From Leptolyngbyaceae cyanobacterium MAG.088 (lineage in GTDB: Bacteria; Cyanobacteriota; Cyanobacteriia; Phormidesmidales; Phormidesmidaceae): a stretch of 39,913 bases of DNA. Each line of letters starts with the position of its first letter. Position 1 is the first letter of the stretch. Location: positions 1 through 39,913 of the forward strand of contig JAHQVZ010000332.1 of NCBI GenBank assembly GCA_019634055.1. The letters are read 5' to 3'. This document shows, one piece after another, positions 8,770-16,764 of the stretch. Under the pieces are notes generated by a model. The model did not search any database. It was given only the letters and a program-made list of their open reading frames with translations, and had not been told where the DNA came from. Position numbers and translations under genes: made by a program.

Positions 8770-9318
8770 ATGACTTCTCCGCTTGTCGGCATCATCATGG
8801 GCAGCGATTCTGACCTGCCCACAATGGAAGCAGCCATTCTTGTTTGCGAAGAATTTGATATTCCCCATGAAGTGGCGATTGTGTCAGCCCATCGCACCCC
8901 ACAACGTATGGTTCACTATGCTCAAACCGCCGTCGAACGTGGCTTAAAAGTAATCATTGCAGGCGCAGGCGGCGCTGCTCACTTACCCGGCATGGTAGCG
9001 GCTCTGACGCCACTTCCGGTGATTGGCGTACCGGTTAAAAGTCGCGGCATGCAGGGCATCGACTCACTTTACTCAATCGTACAAATGCCTGGTGGCATTC
9101 CTGTGGCGACTGTAGCCATTGGCAATGCCAAAAATGCTGGACTACTGGCAGCACAGATCTTAGCCACTTGCGATCGCCAACTTTTCGATCAAGTTCAAGC
9201 CTATCGCCAGTCTCTTGAAGATAGCGTCTTAGAAAAGCAGAATCGACTGGATGAACTCGGGCCACATCCGTACCTAAAGACAATGTTTCCATCAAAAACT
9301 ATCGATACATCTCCTTAA
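8770..9318 (+). CDS. purE: N5-carboxyaminoimidazole ribonucleotide mutase
   Basis: 182 residues. It interconverts N5-CAIR and CAIR in de novo purine synthesis, acting as a cytosolic homo-octamer. Class I PurE signatures are visible: [14 protein letters not shown] at the N-terminus (phosphate binding), SAHRTP with the catalytic His, [23 protein letters not shown], the [13 protein letters not shown] loop and [10 protein letters not shown]. The C-terminus extends about 20 residues beyond the core ([16 protein letters not shown]). The next gene on this strand is 429 bases away, so it is probably monocistronic. Confidence 0.95.
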   Translation: MTSPLVGIIMGSDSDLPTMEAAILVCEEFDIPHEVAIVSAHRTPQRMVHYAQTAVERGLKVIIAGAGGAAHLPGMVAALTPLPVIGVPVKSRGMQGIDSLYSIVQMPGGIPVATVAIGNAKNAGLLAAQILATCDRQLFDQVQAYRQSLEDSVLEKQNRLDELGPHPYLKTMFPSKTIDTSP

Positions 9319-9747
9319 CACCAAGGCTTTAGGAGGTATAACATTATTAACTTTTGAAAAGAACGAAAAATAAATAGGGCTCAAACCCCTAATATTCGGT
9401 TCACACAGAACAAGTGTATTTCTTGATACAGAATGACTCGACTGAAATTGGTGGAATCTATCTAACGGATATGAGCGCTGTCCCAGAATCAATAAAACTA
9501 GGTATCTAGTTGAATTGCATTTAGGGTTTAGCGAATATGCTACAGCTGGTGAAAAATCTTAAGTTAATCCTAACTTTGAGCTTTCCCAAAGTTTGGCATA
9601 GTCATATCACGAGCTCAGACCCTTCTTCGGTCATTGAGTATCTTGAACTGTCAAGGTCCCCTCACACAGAGACTTCACTGCCTAAGGTTAGGTCCTTTGA
9701 GAGTGGGTTTTAGTTGATTGGATTGTGTTGTAGGAACGTCTGTTGAG
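9319..9747 (+). other. Long leader region upstream of the ammonium transporter
   Basis: No credible gene. It holds an NtcA-type promoter at 9416-9457, which implies a 5' leader of roughly 280 bases before the amt start. The rest is AT-rich, and I see no further strong repeat or RNA gene. Confidence 0.6.
9416..9457 (+). promoter_or_regulatory. NtcA-activated promoter for amt
   Basis: GTA (9416-9418), eight bases, then TAC (9427-9429): an exact match to the cyanobacterial NtcA consensus GTA-N8-TAC. After exactly 22 bases comes TGGAAT at 9452-9457, four of six matches to a -10 box and at the spacing normal for NtcA class II promoters. It faces an ammonium transporter gene, a classic member of the NtcA regulon. 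The site itself is seen directly; its activity is inferred. Confidence 0.7.
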
Positions 9748-11202
9748 ATGTCTAGTCTAAATTTGAGCCGCAAGGCGAGACGACGTAAATCGTCTGTCTG
9801 GGATACCTACGCGCCGCCATTTGATCAAATGGCTAAGCGCTTTTTTGGCAGAAGCTTTTCTTGGGCTTGGTTAGCTTGTATTCCTTTGGCACTGGTTATT
9901 GTTGCCACTTGGAACACAGCAGCCCATGCACAGGAAGATGCGATTACTGCTGATAATGTTCAGTTTGTTTTAGATAATATCTGGGTGCTGGTTGCAGCGA
10001 TCCTGGTGATTTTCATGAATGCTGGTTTCGGTATGTTAGAAACCGGTTTTTGTCGCCAGAAAAATGCTGTTAACATTCTTTCCAAGAACTTAATTGTATT
10101 TGCCCTAGCTACCCTGTCTTTCTGGGCATTTGGGTTTGGTTTCATGTTCAATGAAGCGACCCCTGTTATCGGCCTAGGCAATTTCTTCTTGTCTGGTTAT
10201 TCAACCGATACCCCTGAGTTCGGAACTTTAACAGTCCCTGTGTTTTTCCTATTCCAGGCGGCTTTTGCAGGAACTGCAGCAACTATTGTGTCTGGTGCAG
10301 TTGCAGAGCGGATCAAGTTTACTGACTTCATCATCTTTAGCATCCTGCTCACAGCCATTTCATACCCAATCACTGGTCACTGGGTATGGACTGGAACTGG
10401 TTGGTTAGGTGCCAATGTCGGTTTTTCTGACTTCGCTGGTTCCACCGTTGTACACTCCGTTGGCGGTTGGGCTGCTTTAGTTGGTGCAGCTATCCTTGGC
10501 CCCCGCATTGGCAAATACCAAGATGGTCAGATCAATGCAATTCCTGGCCATAACATGAGTATTGCTACTCTTGGCTGCTTAATTCTTTGGATTGGTTGGT
10601 TTGGCTTTAACCCTGGTTCTGAGCTAGCTGCTGATGCTGCTGTACCTTACATCGCTGTAACCACTAACTTGGCTGCAGCAGCTGGTGGTGTAGCTGCAAC
10701 GTTTACCGCTTGGATGATGAGCGGGAAGCCTGATCTATCCATGATCATTAACGGTATTTTGGCTGGTTTAGTGGGTATTACCGCTGGCTGTGCTGGCGCT
10801 AGCTTCTTAGGTGCCGTAATCGTTGGCTTGGTAGCTGGTGTACTGGTTGTCTTCTCTGTCGGCTTCTTCGACAGCATCAAGATTGACGATCCCGTAGGTG
10901 CCATTTCGGTTCACCTTGTTTGCGGTATCTGGGGCACCCTTGCAGTTGGTTTGTTTGATACAACTTCTGGCCTTTTCTACGGTGGTGGCATCGGTCAGCT
11001 GATTTCTCAAATCATCGGTATTGTTGCCATTGGTTTGTTTACTGTTGTGTTCAGCGCCGTTGTTTGGACTATCCTGAAGTCTGCATCTGGCCTACGTGTA
11101 TCTGCCGAAGAAGAGCTCAAGGGCTTGGATATTGGCGAGCATGGTATGGAAGCTTACAGTGGTTTCCTTAAGGACACTAGCGATATGGGTGGTGTTGCTT
11201 AA
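9748..11202 (+). CDS. amt: Ammonium transporter (Amt/Rh family)
   Basis: 484 residues from the ATG at 9748. An in-frame TTG at 9718 and an ATG at 9829 (just before the hydrophobic signal) are alternatives. A signal peptide ([19 protein letters not shown], cleavage after AHA) precedes about eleven membrane helices, giving the Amt topology with an external N-terminus. Diagnostic motifs are [17 protein letters not shown], the twin pore histidines in [12 protein letters not shown] and [27 protein letters not shown], and [10 protein letters not shown]. It moves ammonium across the cytoplasmic membrane. The cytoplasmic tail is short ([22 protein letters not shown]), the conserved segment that in relatives contacts GlnK/PII; no glnB neighbour is present. 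An NtcA-type promoter lies upstream and a strong terminator downstream, so it is monocistronic. Confidence 0.95.
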   Translation: MSSLNLSRKARRRKSSVWDTYAPPFDQMAKRFFGRSFSWAWLACIPLALVIVATWNTAAHAQEDAITADNVQFVLDNIWVLVAAILVIFMNAGFGMLETGFCRQKNAVNILSKNLIVFALATLSFWAFGFGFMFNEATPVIGLGNFFLSGYSTDTPEFGTLTVPVFFLFQAAFAGTAATIVSGAVAERIKFTDFIIFSILLTAISYPITGHWVWTGTGWLGANVGFSDFAGSTVVHSVGGWAALVGAAILGPRIGKYQDGQINAIPGHNMSIATLGCLILWIGWFGFNPGSELAADAAVPYIAVTTNLAAAAGGVAATFTAWMMSGKPDLSMIINGILAGLVGITAGCAGASFLGAVIVGLVAGVLVVFSVGFFDSIKIDDPVGAISVHLVCGIWGTLAVGLFDTTSGLFYGGGIGQLISQIIGIVAIGLFTVVFSAVVWTILKSASGLRVSAEEELKGLDIGEHGMEAYSGFLKDTSDMGGVA

Positions 11203-11599
11203 GGCTCACCCTTGAGTAAGTTCTTTCGACATATCTGAAAGGTATTGAAAGAACGTTTGTCACTGAAGAGGTCAATTTTCGTACGAAAATTGACCTCTTT
11301 TTTTATGGATGATCCGCCTTGCTGATGGAGGGTGGCCGCCAATTTTCTGATGCATTAGGACCTGTGTGAGTCAGAAAGCCAGTATTAACGAAGGCTTGCA
11401 GGGATAGTAATGATATTAACCATCTCGACAGATGCTATAGAGATCGGCAATATTGCCCAAACTACTATTACTATTGTTTACTCACCACTCAATCGCCTTC
11501 CCCTAAGCTTAGTTACAATTCCTCCGCAGGCTGTATAGGCGCTGATAAGGTTAGGGCAGTTGAATCAATGGCTTGAGCATCAATTAAATCCTACGGTTA
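11203..11599 (+). other. Intergenic region between amt and the histidine kinase
   Basis: It holds the amt terminator at 11266-11304. It also has a 12-base palindrome GGCAATATTGCC at 11446-11457, flanked by TAGTAAT (11405-11411) and its complement ATTACTA (11467-11473). No reading frame of useful length is seen. The palindrome sits about 145 bases before the kinase start and could be an operator. Confidence 0.5.
11266..11304 (+). terminator. Strong rho-independent terminator after amt
   Basis: AGAGGTCAATTTTC (11267-11280), loop GTAC, then the perfect complement GAAAATTGACCTCT (11285-11298) followed by six more T residues. It is a 14-bp perfect stem. The flanking A at 11266 and the T run also make it usable from the opposite strand. 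Confidence 0.93.
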
Positions 11600-13648
11600 A
11601 TGGGCAATCCGGCTTCAGTTTTAGACGAACTGCTGGTGACCTTACCTTCATTAAGGCCACAAATGTATTTCAAAACATCGCTGACGGCCCTTTCCCATGC
11701 GATGGAAGATCAGGTATTGGCAAGGGATGATAAGCCTTTAATGATCGCCAGTTTTCAGCAAGAACGGTTTTATCGTCAAGAAGCCCACCGTTATCTACGT
11801 CTTGCTGATATTACGCCTCACATTTATGTTTTAGCAGCAGCAGATACAAAGTTTGCTGATGGCGATGGAAGTGTCAGACATGAAACGATTGCATTTGATC
11901 CAGAAGATGCATTGGTCCATGAATGGCATCTCGTTGTTTTAGGTGAGCAGTATACGGCATGTTTGATTTGCCGCGAACATCAGCAGGGTGCTCAAAAACC
12001 AAAAGTCCTCAGTGGTGTGCCTGATTTCGACCAAAGCCGTCGATTTGAAGGTGTCTGGACCCTTGACCGACATGTCTGTGAACAGGCAGCTCATATTTTG
12101 CTGCAGCGAATCTCTCACTATCGATCAGACCTGTCCAGTAAAATCACTCAGGCTCAAAAGAAATTTTTACCCGCTAAATTACTTCAGGGTCAATCCTACG
12201 GCGAGGAAGTTGCAGAATCCTATCCATTTGCTCAGCGGTTAGTGACCTATGTGCAAGCGAGTCAATATAAGCTACTCAAAGCTTATAAAACCATGGCTGC
12301 CCAAGAAAATCGAGAGCGGCTAATTAATTCGATTACGGCAGCCATTCGTCAATCGCTAAACCCAACTGAAGTGTTTGCGATCGCAACCCACGAACTTGGC
12401 CAACAAATCTCCACCTGCCGCTGCATCATTTATCGAAGCGATCATGATACCAGCGTTAAAATTAACCATGAATTCCGTCAATCAGCCACCCCCTCCCTCA
12501 AAGGCAAGACTTGGCCCCTCCTAGAAAACCCTTTATTTCAAAGAGTCAATCAGCAACGAGAAGCCCTGACATATCTACGCAATGGCAGTGACAATAAAGA
12601 GGTTAAAGTCCTCGAAGATACTGCAACAATCGAAGCGCTATTGGAGCAGTGGGATATAAGCGGATGCTTACTCGTGCCTCTCATTTACCAAGAACGGTTA
12701 TTGGGGATGATTGAATTACACCAATGCGAAGCACCTCCACACCCCTGGAATAAAAATGACATTAGCCTAGTAGAAGCCGTCGCGACCCAACTCAGTGTTG
12801 CCGTCATTCAGGCTGAAGCCTACGCCAACCTCGAAAGCCTAAACCAACAACTAGAAGCACTCGACCGCACACGCAGTAACCTCATTGCCATTACTGGCCA
12901 TGAGTTGCGCACACCCTTATCAACTATTCGAGTTTGTCTAGAAAGTATTTTCACAGAGCCAGATATGCCCGCCGAGATGCGACACGTCATGTTACAAACG
13001 GCAATGGAGGATTCTGAACGAATGCAGCGGCTTGTCCAAGATTTCCTCACTCTATCTCGTCTAGAAAGCGGTCGTATCGAATGGAATCTTGAATCTCTTG
13101 CCCTGAACGAATGTGTTGCACTTGCCCTTAGCAGTCGCAGAAGTAATGCCAATTGCTCTAACATTACCGTCGACTTACCCAATAATTTACCGCTGATCAG
13201 AGGAGATGGTGAATGGATTGTTGAAGTCCTAACCAAGCTCCTAGACAATGCGTGTAAATTTACAGACCCTACCGGCAGTATCTCTATCCAAGCCACCATT
13301 ACAGACAATGCTCTAGTAGAAGTTGCGGTCCAAGATAATGGTCGAGGGATTGAACCTGAGCGCTTAGAAACGGTCTTTGAACGCTTTTATCAAGAAGAAG
13401 GAGCACTCCGACGCTCAGTAGGCGGTACTGGTCTGGGTTTAGCAATTTGTCGTCAGATTATAGAAGCGCAAGGTGGCAAAATTTGGGCCAATTCAGAAGG
13501 AAAAGATCAAGGCACACAAATTCATTTCAGCCTACCGATAGCAGCCCCAAAAGCTTCCCGTTCTAAAAAGAGCAAGGGGACGAAATCATCACGTTCTAAA
13601 AAAAACGCAGTCCATAACACAGCAGCCAGTAAAGCAGAGATTAGCTAG
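11600..13648 (+). CDS. DICT-GAF sensor histidine kinase
   Basis: 682 residues. Residues 1 to about 150 resemble the DICT sensory domain of cyanobacterial kinases (FKTSLTALSHAMED, ASFQQERFYR..AHRY, then VHEWHLVVLGE). A linker is followed by a GAF domain (about 240-400) and a short coiled coil. The HisKA box HELRTPL has the phospho-accepting His at residue 434. The ATPase domain shows LTKLLDNACKFT (N box), VQDNGRGIEPE (G1), FERFYQ (F) and GGTGLGLAICRQIIEAQGG (G2). No membrane segment is visible, so it is a soluble kinase. The last 30 residues are a Lys/Arg/Ser-rich tail. No response regulator is adjacent, so it is an orphan kinase here. The stop overlaps the stop of the next, convergent gene in the palindrome CTAG. 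Confidence 0.9.
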   Translation: MGNPASVLDELLVTLPSLRPQMYFKTSLTALSHAMEDQVLARDDKPLMIASFQQERFYRQEAHRYLRLADITPHIYVLAAADTKFADGDGSVRHETIAFDPEDALVHEWHLVVLGEQYTACLICREHQQGAQKPKVLSGVPDFDQSRRFEGVWTLDRHVCEQAAHILLQRISHYRSDLSSKITQAQKKFLPAKLLQGQSYGEEVAESYPFAQRLVTYVQASQYKLLKAYKTMAAQENRERLINSITAAIRQSLNPTEVFAIATHELGQQISTCRCIIYRSDHDTSVKINHEFRQSATPSLKGKTWPLLENPLFQRVNQQREALTYLRNGSDNKEVKVLEDTATIEALLEQWDISGCLLVPLIYQERLLGMIELHQCEAPPHPWNKNDISLVEAVATQLSVAVIQAEAYANLESLNQQLEALDRTRSNLIAITGHELRTPLSTIRVCLESIFTEPDMPAEMRHVMLQTAMEDSERMQRLVQDFLTLSRLESGRIEWNLESLALNECVALALSSRRSNANCSNITVDLPNNLPLIRGDGEWIVEVLTKLLDNACKFTDPTGSISIQATITDNALVEVAVQDNGRGIEPERLETVFERFYQEEGALRRSVGGTGLGLAICRQIIEAQGGKIWANSEGKDQGTQIHFSLPIAAPKASRSKKSKGTKSSRSKKNAVHNTAASKAEIS

Positions 13649-14847
13649 CGTCCGTCTGGGAGGGGTTGACCAAAGGTCAACGGAGCAGGCAGTTCAGTTT
13701 GAACAATCGTACGCTGAGCAGCCGGTTGCTGAATAGGCCCTAGAGAAGAGCTATCACTCTCCTCATTAACTAAAGTCGTTTGAGTTTTCTCAGGCATAGC
13801 TGACGAATCCACGGGCGCTAAAGCTGTCTCTATTGGCACACCGGATACATTCTCTCCTTCCACATCTGCAGAAGGGTCTGCCGTCAAAGACGCAACAGTC
13901 TCCTCCGGCACAACGACAGTAGGAATCACGTCAGATGGCGTAGACAAGCGATCAGCACTCTCAGCCTCAGGCACCTCAGACACTTGTGATTCAGACAAAT
14001 CAACCGACTCAGGACTCGCTACTATCTCAGCCTCCTCTATGACCTCAGGTACATGAGATGGAGCACTGGCATCTAGCGCTGGCAAGTCTGATGAACGGGA
14101 TTCTGAGTCTGGAGCTACCGCAGTTATGCCTGGATCTTGCCCACCAGGATCCTCCAGTTCTGGCACCGTCATCGGTGGCAGGTCGGGAACATCTATAGCA
14201 ACCGCAACAGATGAGGTTGACGGATCACGTCCAGACGAATCTTCTAAAGGTGGCACACTCACTACGCTATTCGAAGCCTCGGACTCATAGGGGTCAATCG
14301 GCAATGATGTAGAGGTAGTAGGCTTTGAAGATAGCCTCAGATGATCAGCTGACACACTAATATCGGCATCAGCATTACGTATAGGTGTAGAAGCCTCATT
14401 AGGTAACGGTATAGAGTCGGTCTCAGGCTGAGCACTCCCAGCAATTAGAGGGCGAAATCGCCAATACCGTTGACCGTCGCCACTATCATCAAATTGAATA
14501 TCTGCCTGATCAGGCGACAGAACTATTTCAGGCGCTAATTCAATCACAACCCTCACGTCCTGTGGGGTATTCTGAGCTACCCGAATATGCTGAACTGCGC
14601 CGCCATAAACTTGGTCTGGAGCAACATCACCGATCTCTGTATTGGGAATATCTAACACTAAACGAGGGGGTTCAGCCAGTAGAAAAAAGTCTGGCAACAC
14701 TTGATCTGACAAGGAAAACGCCAGTTCACTGCTATCAGTATCAAAAGACCAATCCTGAAGTTCTTCGGCTACAGCCGGTGACATAGAGCAGGCAACAACA
14801 ACCAGACTCCCCCCAAATAACTGGTGAATACGATACTTAAACCCCAT
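13645..14847 (-). CDS. Secreted AMIN-domain protein with acidic Ser/Pro-rich tail
   Basis: 400 residues from the ATG at 14847, chosen because AGGTTA sits at Shine-Dalgarno distance and a clean signal peptide (LFGGSLVVVACSMSPAVA) follows directly; an in-frame ATG at 14958 would add 37 residues. Residues about 32-125 look like an AMIN domain: LQDWSFDTDSSELAFSL, PRLVLDIPNTE, VQHIRVAQNTPQDVRVVIEL, a beta fold that targets periplasmic proteins to the cell envelope. The remaining 270 residues are low-complexity, acidic and rich in Ser, Pro, Val and Glu, with a loosely repeated VP.LED..G.DP unit, and look disordered. No amidase or secretin domain follows, which is unusual, since AMIN is normally attached to AmiC or PilQ. 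Role unknown; cell-wall association is inferred. Confidence 0.78.
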   Translation of the reverse strand: MGFKYRIHQLFGGSLVVVACSMSPAVAEELQDWSFDTDSSELAFSLSDQVLPDFFLLAEPPRLVLDIPNTEIGDVAPDQVYGGAVQHIRVAQNTPQDVRVVIELAPEIVLSPDQADIQFDDSGDGQRYWRFRPLIAGSAQPETDSIPLPNEASTPIRNADADISVSADHLRLSSKPTTSTSLPIDPYESEASNSVVSVPPLEDSSGRDPSTSSVAVAIDVPDLPPMTVPELEDPGGQDPGITAVAPDSESRSSDLPALDASAPSHVPEVIEEAEIVASPESVDLSESQVSEVPEAESADRLSTPSDVIPTVVVPEETVASLTADPSADVEGENVSGVPIETALAPVDSSAMPEKTQTTLVNEESDSSSLGPIQQPAAQRTIVQTELPAPLTFGQPLPDGR

Positions 14848-15039
14848 AAGACTAACCTGCAGAACGCAAACAAACCCAATTAAAGATAAAAGCATACGGC
14901 ACTTTACCAAAAATGACCCATATTTTTGATAAAAATTCCCCACATTTCCTAGATTCATCAGCCATGATAAGTGAGGTCAGAAAAGTATTACGTTCTGATC
15001 TTGAATAGACCAACCCTTTAGTAAGGCAAGAAAGACCCT

Positions 15040-15135
15040 ATGGAAATGCATGAGCTGTTCACACTGATTTTATTATTGAGTCCTGGCCTTCTTCTCTCTG
15101 CACTGGTGATGTCAGCCATGGCTTTTGGTGGTTAG
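15040..15135 (+). CDS. 31-residue single-helix membrane microprotein
   Basis: ATG at 15040 preceded by AAGGCAAG (Shine-Dalgarno about 10 bases upstream), 31 codons, TAG at 15133. The product starts MEMHELF and ends SAMAFGG; between them are about 18 hydrophobic residues (LILLLSPGLLLSALVMSA), a single membrane helix with a Pro-Gly kink and a short acidic/His-containing N-terminus. Size and style resemble the small subunits of cyanobacterial photosynthetic and NDH-1 complexes, but it does not match PsbM, PsbT, PsbX, Psb30, PetG, PetL, PetM, PetN or PsaM as I remember them. I cannot assign it. It sits between a divergent AMIN gene and a thioredoxin-like gene 100 bases downstream. Confidence 0.6.
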   Translation: MEMHELFTLILLLSPGLLLSALVMSAMAFGG

Positions 15136-15235
15136 AGATAGTCACCAGCTGCGTCATCACATTAGACCAAGCTCTTCGAGAGCATAATTCAATAGGCCAG
15201 AAAAAACTAATACTAATATCGACGAGGTATTTGCC

Positions 15236-15820
15236 ATGGTGATGGTTGAGTCCACAATGTTGGCATTGGGCACGCCAGCTCCAGAATTTTCGTTAATCGA
15301 CACTGTGTCTGGGGACACGATCACCCTAGACAATTTCTCAGATAGCAATGCGTTGTTAGTGATGTTTATTTGCGTCCACTGCCCGTTTGTAAAACACGTG
15401 GAACAAGCATTAGCTAAGATTGGTCAAGACTATGCTGCCCAAGGCCTGGGAATTGTCGCTATTAGTGCTAATAGCATTGAAACCCACCCCCAAGATGCCC
15501 CTGAGCATATGAAAGCTCAAGCAAAAATTCAAGGGTTCAATTTTCCCTATTGTTATGACGCAACTCAAGCTGTAGCAAAAGCCTATACCGCTGCCTGTAC
15601 CCCTGACTTTTTCTTATTTGACGCTACGCTCAAATTAGCCTATCGGGGACAGCTTGACGACAGTCGCCCTAGCAATGGTAAGCCGGTTACTGGTAAAGAT
15701 TTACGACGAGCCATTGATACCGTCTTGTCTGGCCAAAGCATATCTGAGCCTCAACTACCCAGTATCGGCTGTAATATTAAATGGAGTCCAGGCCATGCAC
15801 CAACCTATTTTGGAGCCTAG
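15236..15820 (+). CDS. Thioredoxin-fold peroxiredoxin-like protein
   Basis: 194 residues; ATG at 15236 with GAGG about eight bases upstream. It has the thioredoxin/AhpC-TSA fold with the signature of the PRX-like subgroup: APEFSLIDTVSGDTITLDNF, then MFICVHCPFVKHVEQAL containing a CxxC pair (Cys-Val-His-Cys), VAISANSIETHPQD, ACTPDFFLFD with the cis-Pro strand, YRGQLDDSRP and a C-terminal SIGCNIKWSPGH. The conserved third and fourth cysteines (ACTPD, IGCNI) are also present. It is likely a cytosolic thiol oxidoreductase or peroxidase; the natural substrate of this subgroup is not known to me. No signal peptide is visible. It may be co-transcribed with the microprotein upstream. Confidence 0.85.
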   Translation: MVMVESTMLALGTPAPEFSLIDTVSGDTITLDNFSDSNALLVMFICVHCPFVKHVEQALAKIGQDYAAQGLGIVAISANSIETHPQDAPEHMKAQAKIQGFNFPYCYDATQAVAKAYTAACTPDFFLFDATLKLAYRGQLDDSRPSNGKPVTGKDLRRAIDTVLSGQSISEPQLPSIGCNIKWSPGHAPTYFGA

Positions 15821-15859
15821 TGAGACGTGTGAAGGCTGATTTTTTCAATTAGACGATTA

Positions 15860-16747
15860 TTAATACATCCAGTGAGCTCTAGGGTTAAACCCTTCAACAG
15901 CGCGTAGTTTTTCATAGAGCTCAGTTTCGCGATCGCTAAGCATTTGGGGAATCACCACTTCGATTTCCACAATTTGATCGCCACGTTTTTCTGATGCATA
16001 ACCATAGCCCTTGCCCGCTAAACGTAGCTTGCGACCAGACTGAATACCTGCTGGAATCGTCATCTGAACCGGACCATCCAGGGTAGGTACCGTTATCTGA
16101 CCACCCAGTGTGGCTTCGCTGGGGGTAATGGGCAAATGACAGACAACATCTTGGCCCTCAACCCTAAGCAAAGGATGGGGCTCTACCACTATGTTGAGAT
16201 ATAAATCTCCGCCGTTAATGCCTTGCCCCCTTAGCCGAATACGCTGACCTGTCACCATGCCAGGTGGCATATCGACTTCTAATGCCCGGCCATCTTCGAG
16301 ACGCACTCTCTCTGTCCCGCCGTGAAACGCTCGCTCTAGAGGAACCTGAAGAGAGGCCTCTGCATCACGACGTTGAGGATGTTTGCTTTTTGTTTTTTTG
16401 GTTGGCCTCTGGGTTTTCTTTGGCTGAGCAGATGGCTTCGGAATCTCTTGGCGATTGAGCAATTGATCGACAAAGCGATTAAAGTCTTCTAAATCCCGAT
16501 AATCTGCCTCAGATTTTTGTTGCAGCCAATAGCGACGATAATCATCGTACTGTGACTTACGATCTATATCTGACAGTATTTCATAGGCTTCATTCAAGGA
16601 TTTGAAGCGTTCTTCTGCCTCTTGATTACCCGGATTAAGATCGGGATGAAACTGACGTGCTAGCCGACGATATGTCTGTTTTATCGTTTGAGAATCAGCA
16701 CTCTCCACAATGCCGAGAATCTCATAATAGTCTCGAAAGTTTTGCAT
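15860..16747 (-). CDS. dnaJ: DnaJ-type co-chaperone (no zinc finger)
   Basis: 295 residues from the ATG at 16747; the longer frame back to 16792 would run into the dnaK stop. The J domain (residues 1-70) contains the HPD motif (RQFHPDLNPG). A charged Lys/Thr/Pro-rich linker follows, then two beta-sandwich C-terminal domains (LERAFHGGTERVRLEDGR; DLYLNIVVEPHPLLRVEGQDV; GKGYG). The cysteine-rich zinc finger is absent, as in CbpA-like or type II proteins. It starts 17 bases after the dnaK stop, so the two are one operon and presumably partners: DnaJ delivers clients and stimulates the DnaK ATPase. The arrangement matches the dnaK3-dnaJ3 pair of cyanobacteria; the numbering here is inference. Confidence 0.9.
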   Translation of the reverse strand: MQNFRDYYEILGIVESADSQTIKQTYRRLARQFHPDLNPGNQEAEERFKSLNEAYEILSDIDRKSQYDDYRRYWLQQKSEADYRDLEDFNRFVDQLLNRQEIPKPSAQPKKTQRPTKKTKSKHPQRRDAEASLQVPLERAFHGGTERVRLEDGRALEVDMPPGMVTGQRIRLRGQGINGGDLYLNIVVEPHPLLRVEGQDVVCHLPITPSEATLGGQITVPTLDGPVQMTIPAGIQSGRKLRLAGKGYGYASEKRGDQIVEIEVVIPQMLSDRETELYEKLRAVEGFNPRAHWMY

Positions 16748-16764
16748 AGTGAGGTCTGACTGGC

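Noticed and set aside
9718-9747. TTG start for amt
   Set aside because: It would add ten polar residues before the ATG at 9748 with no Shine-Dalgarno sequence.
14562-14786. Plus-strand frame inside the AMIN gene
   Set aside because: It is an antisense shadow of the signal peptide and AMIN coding sequence.
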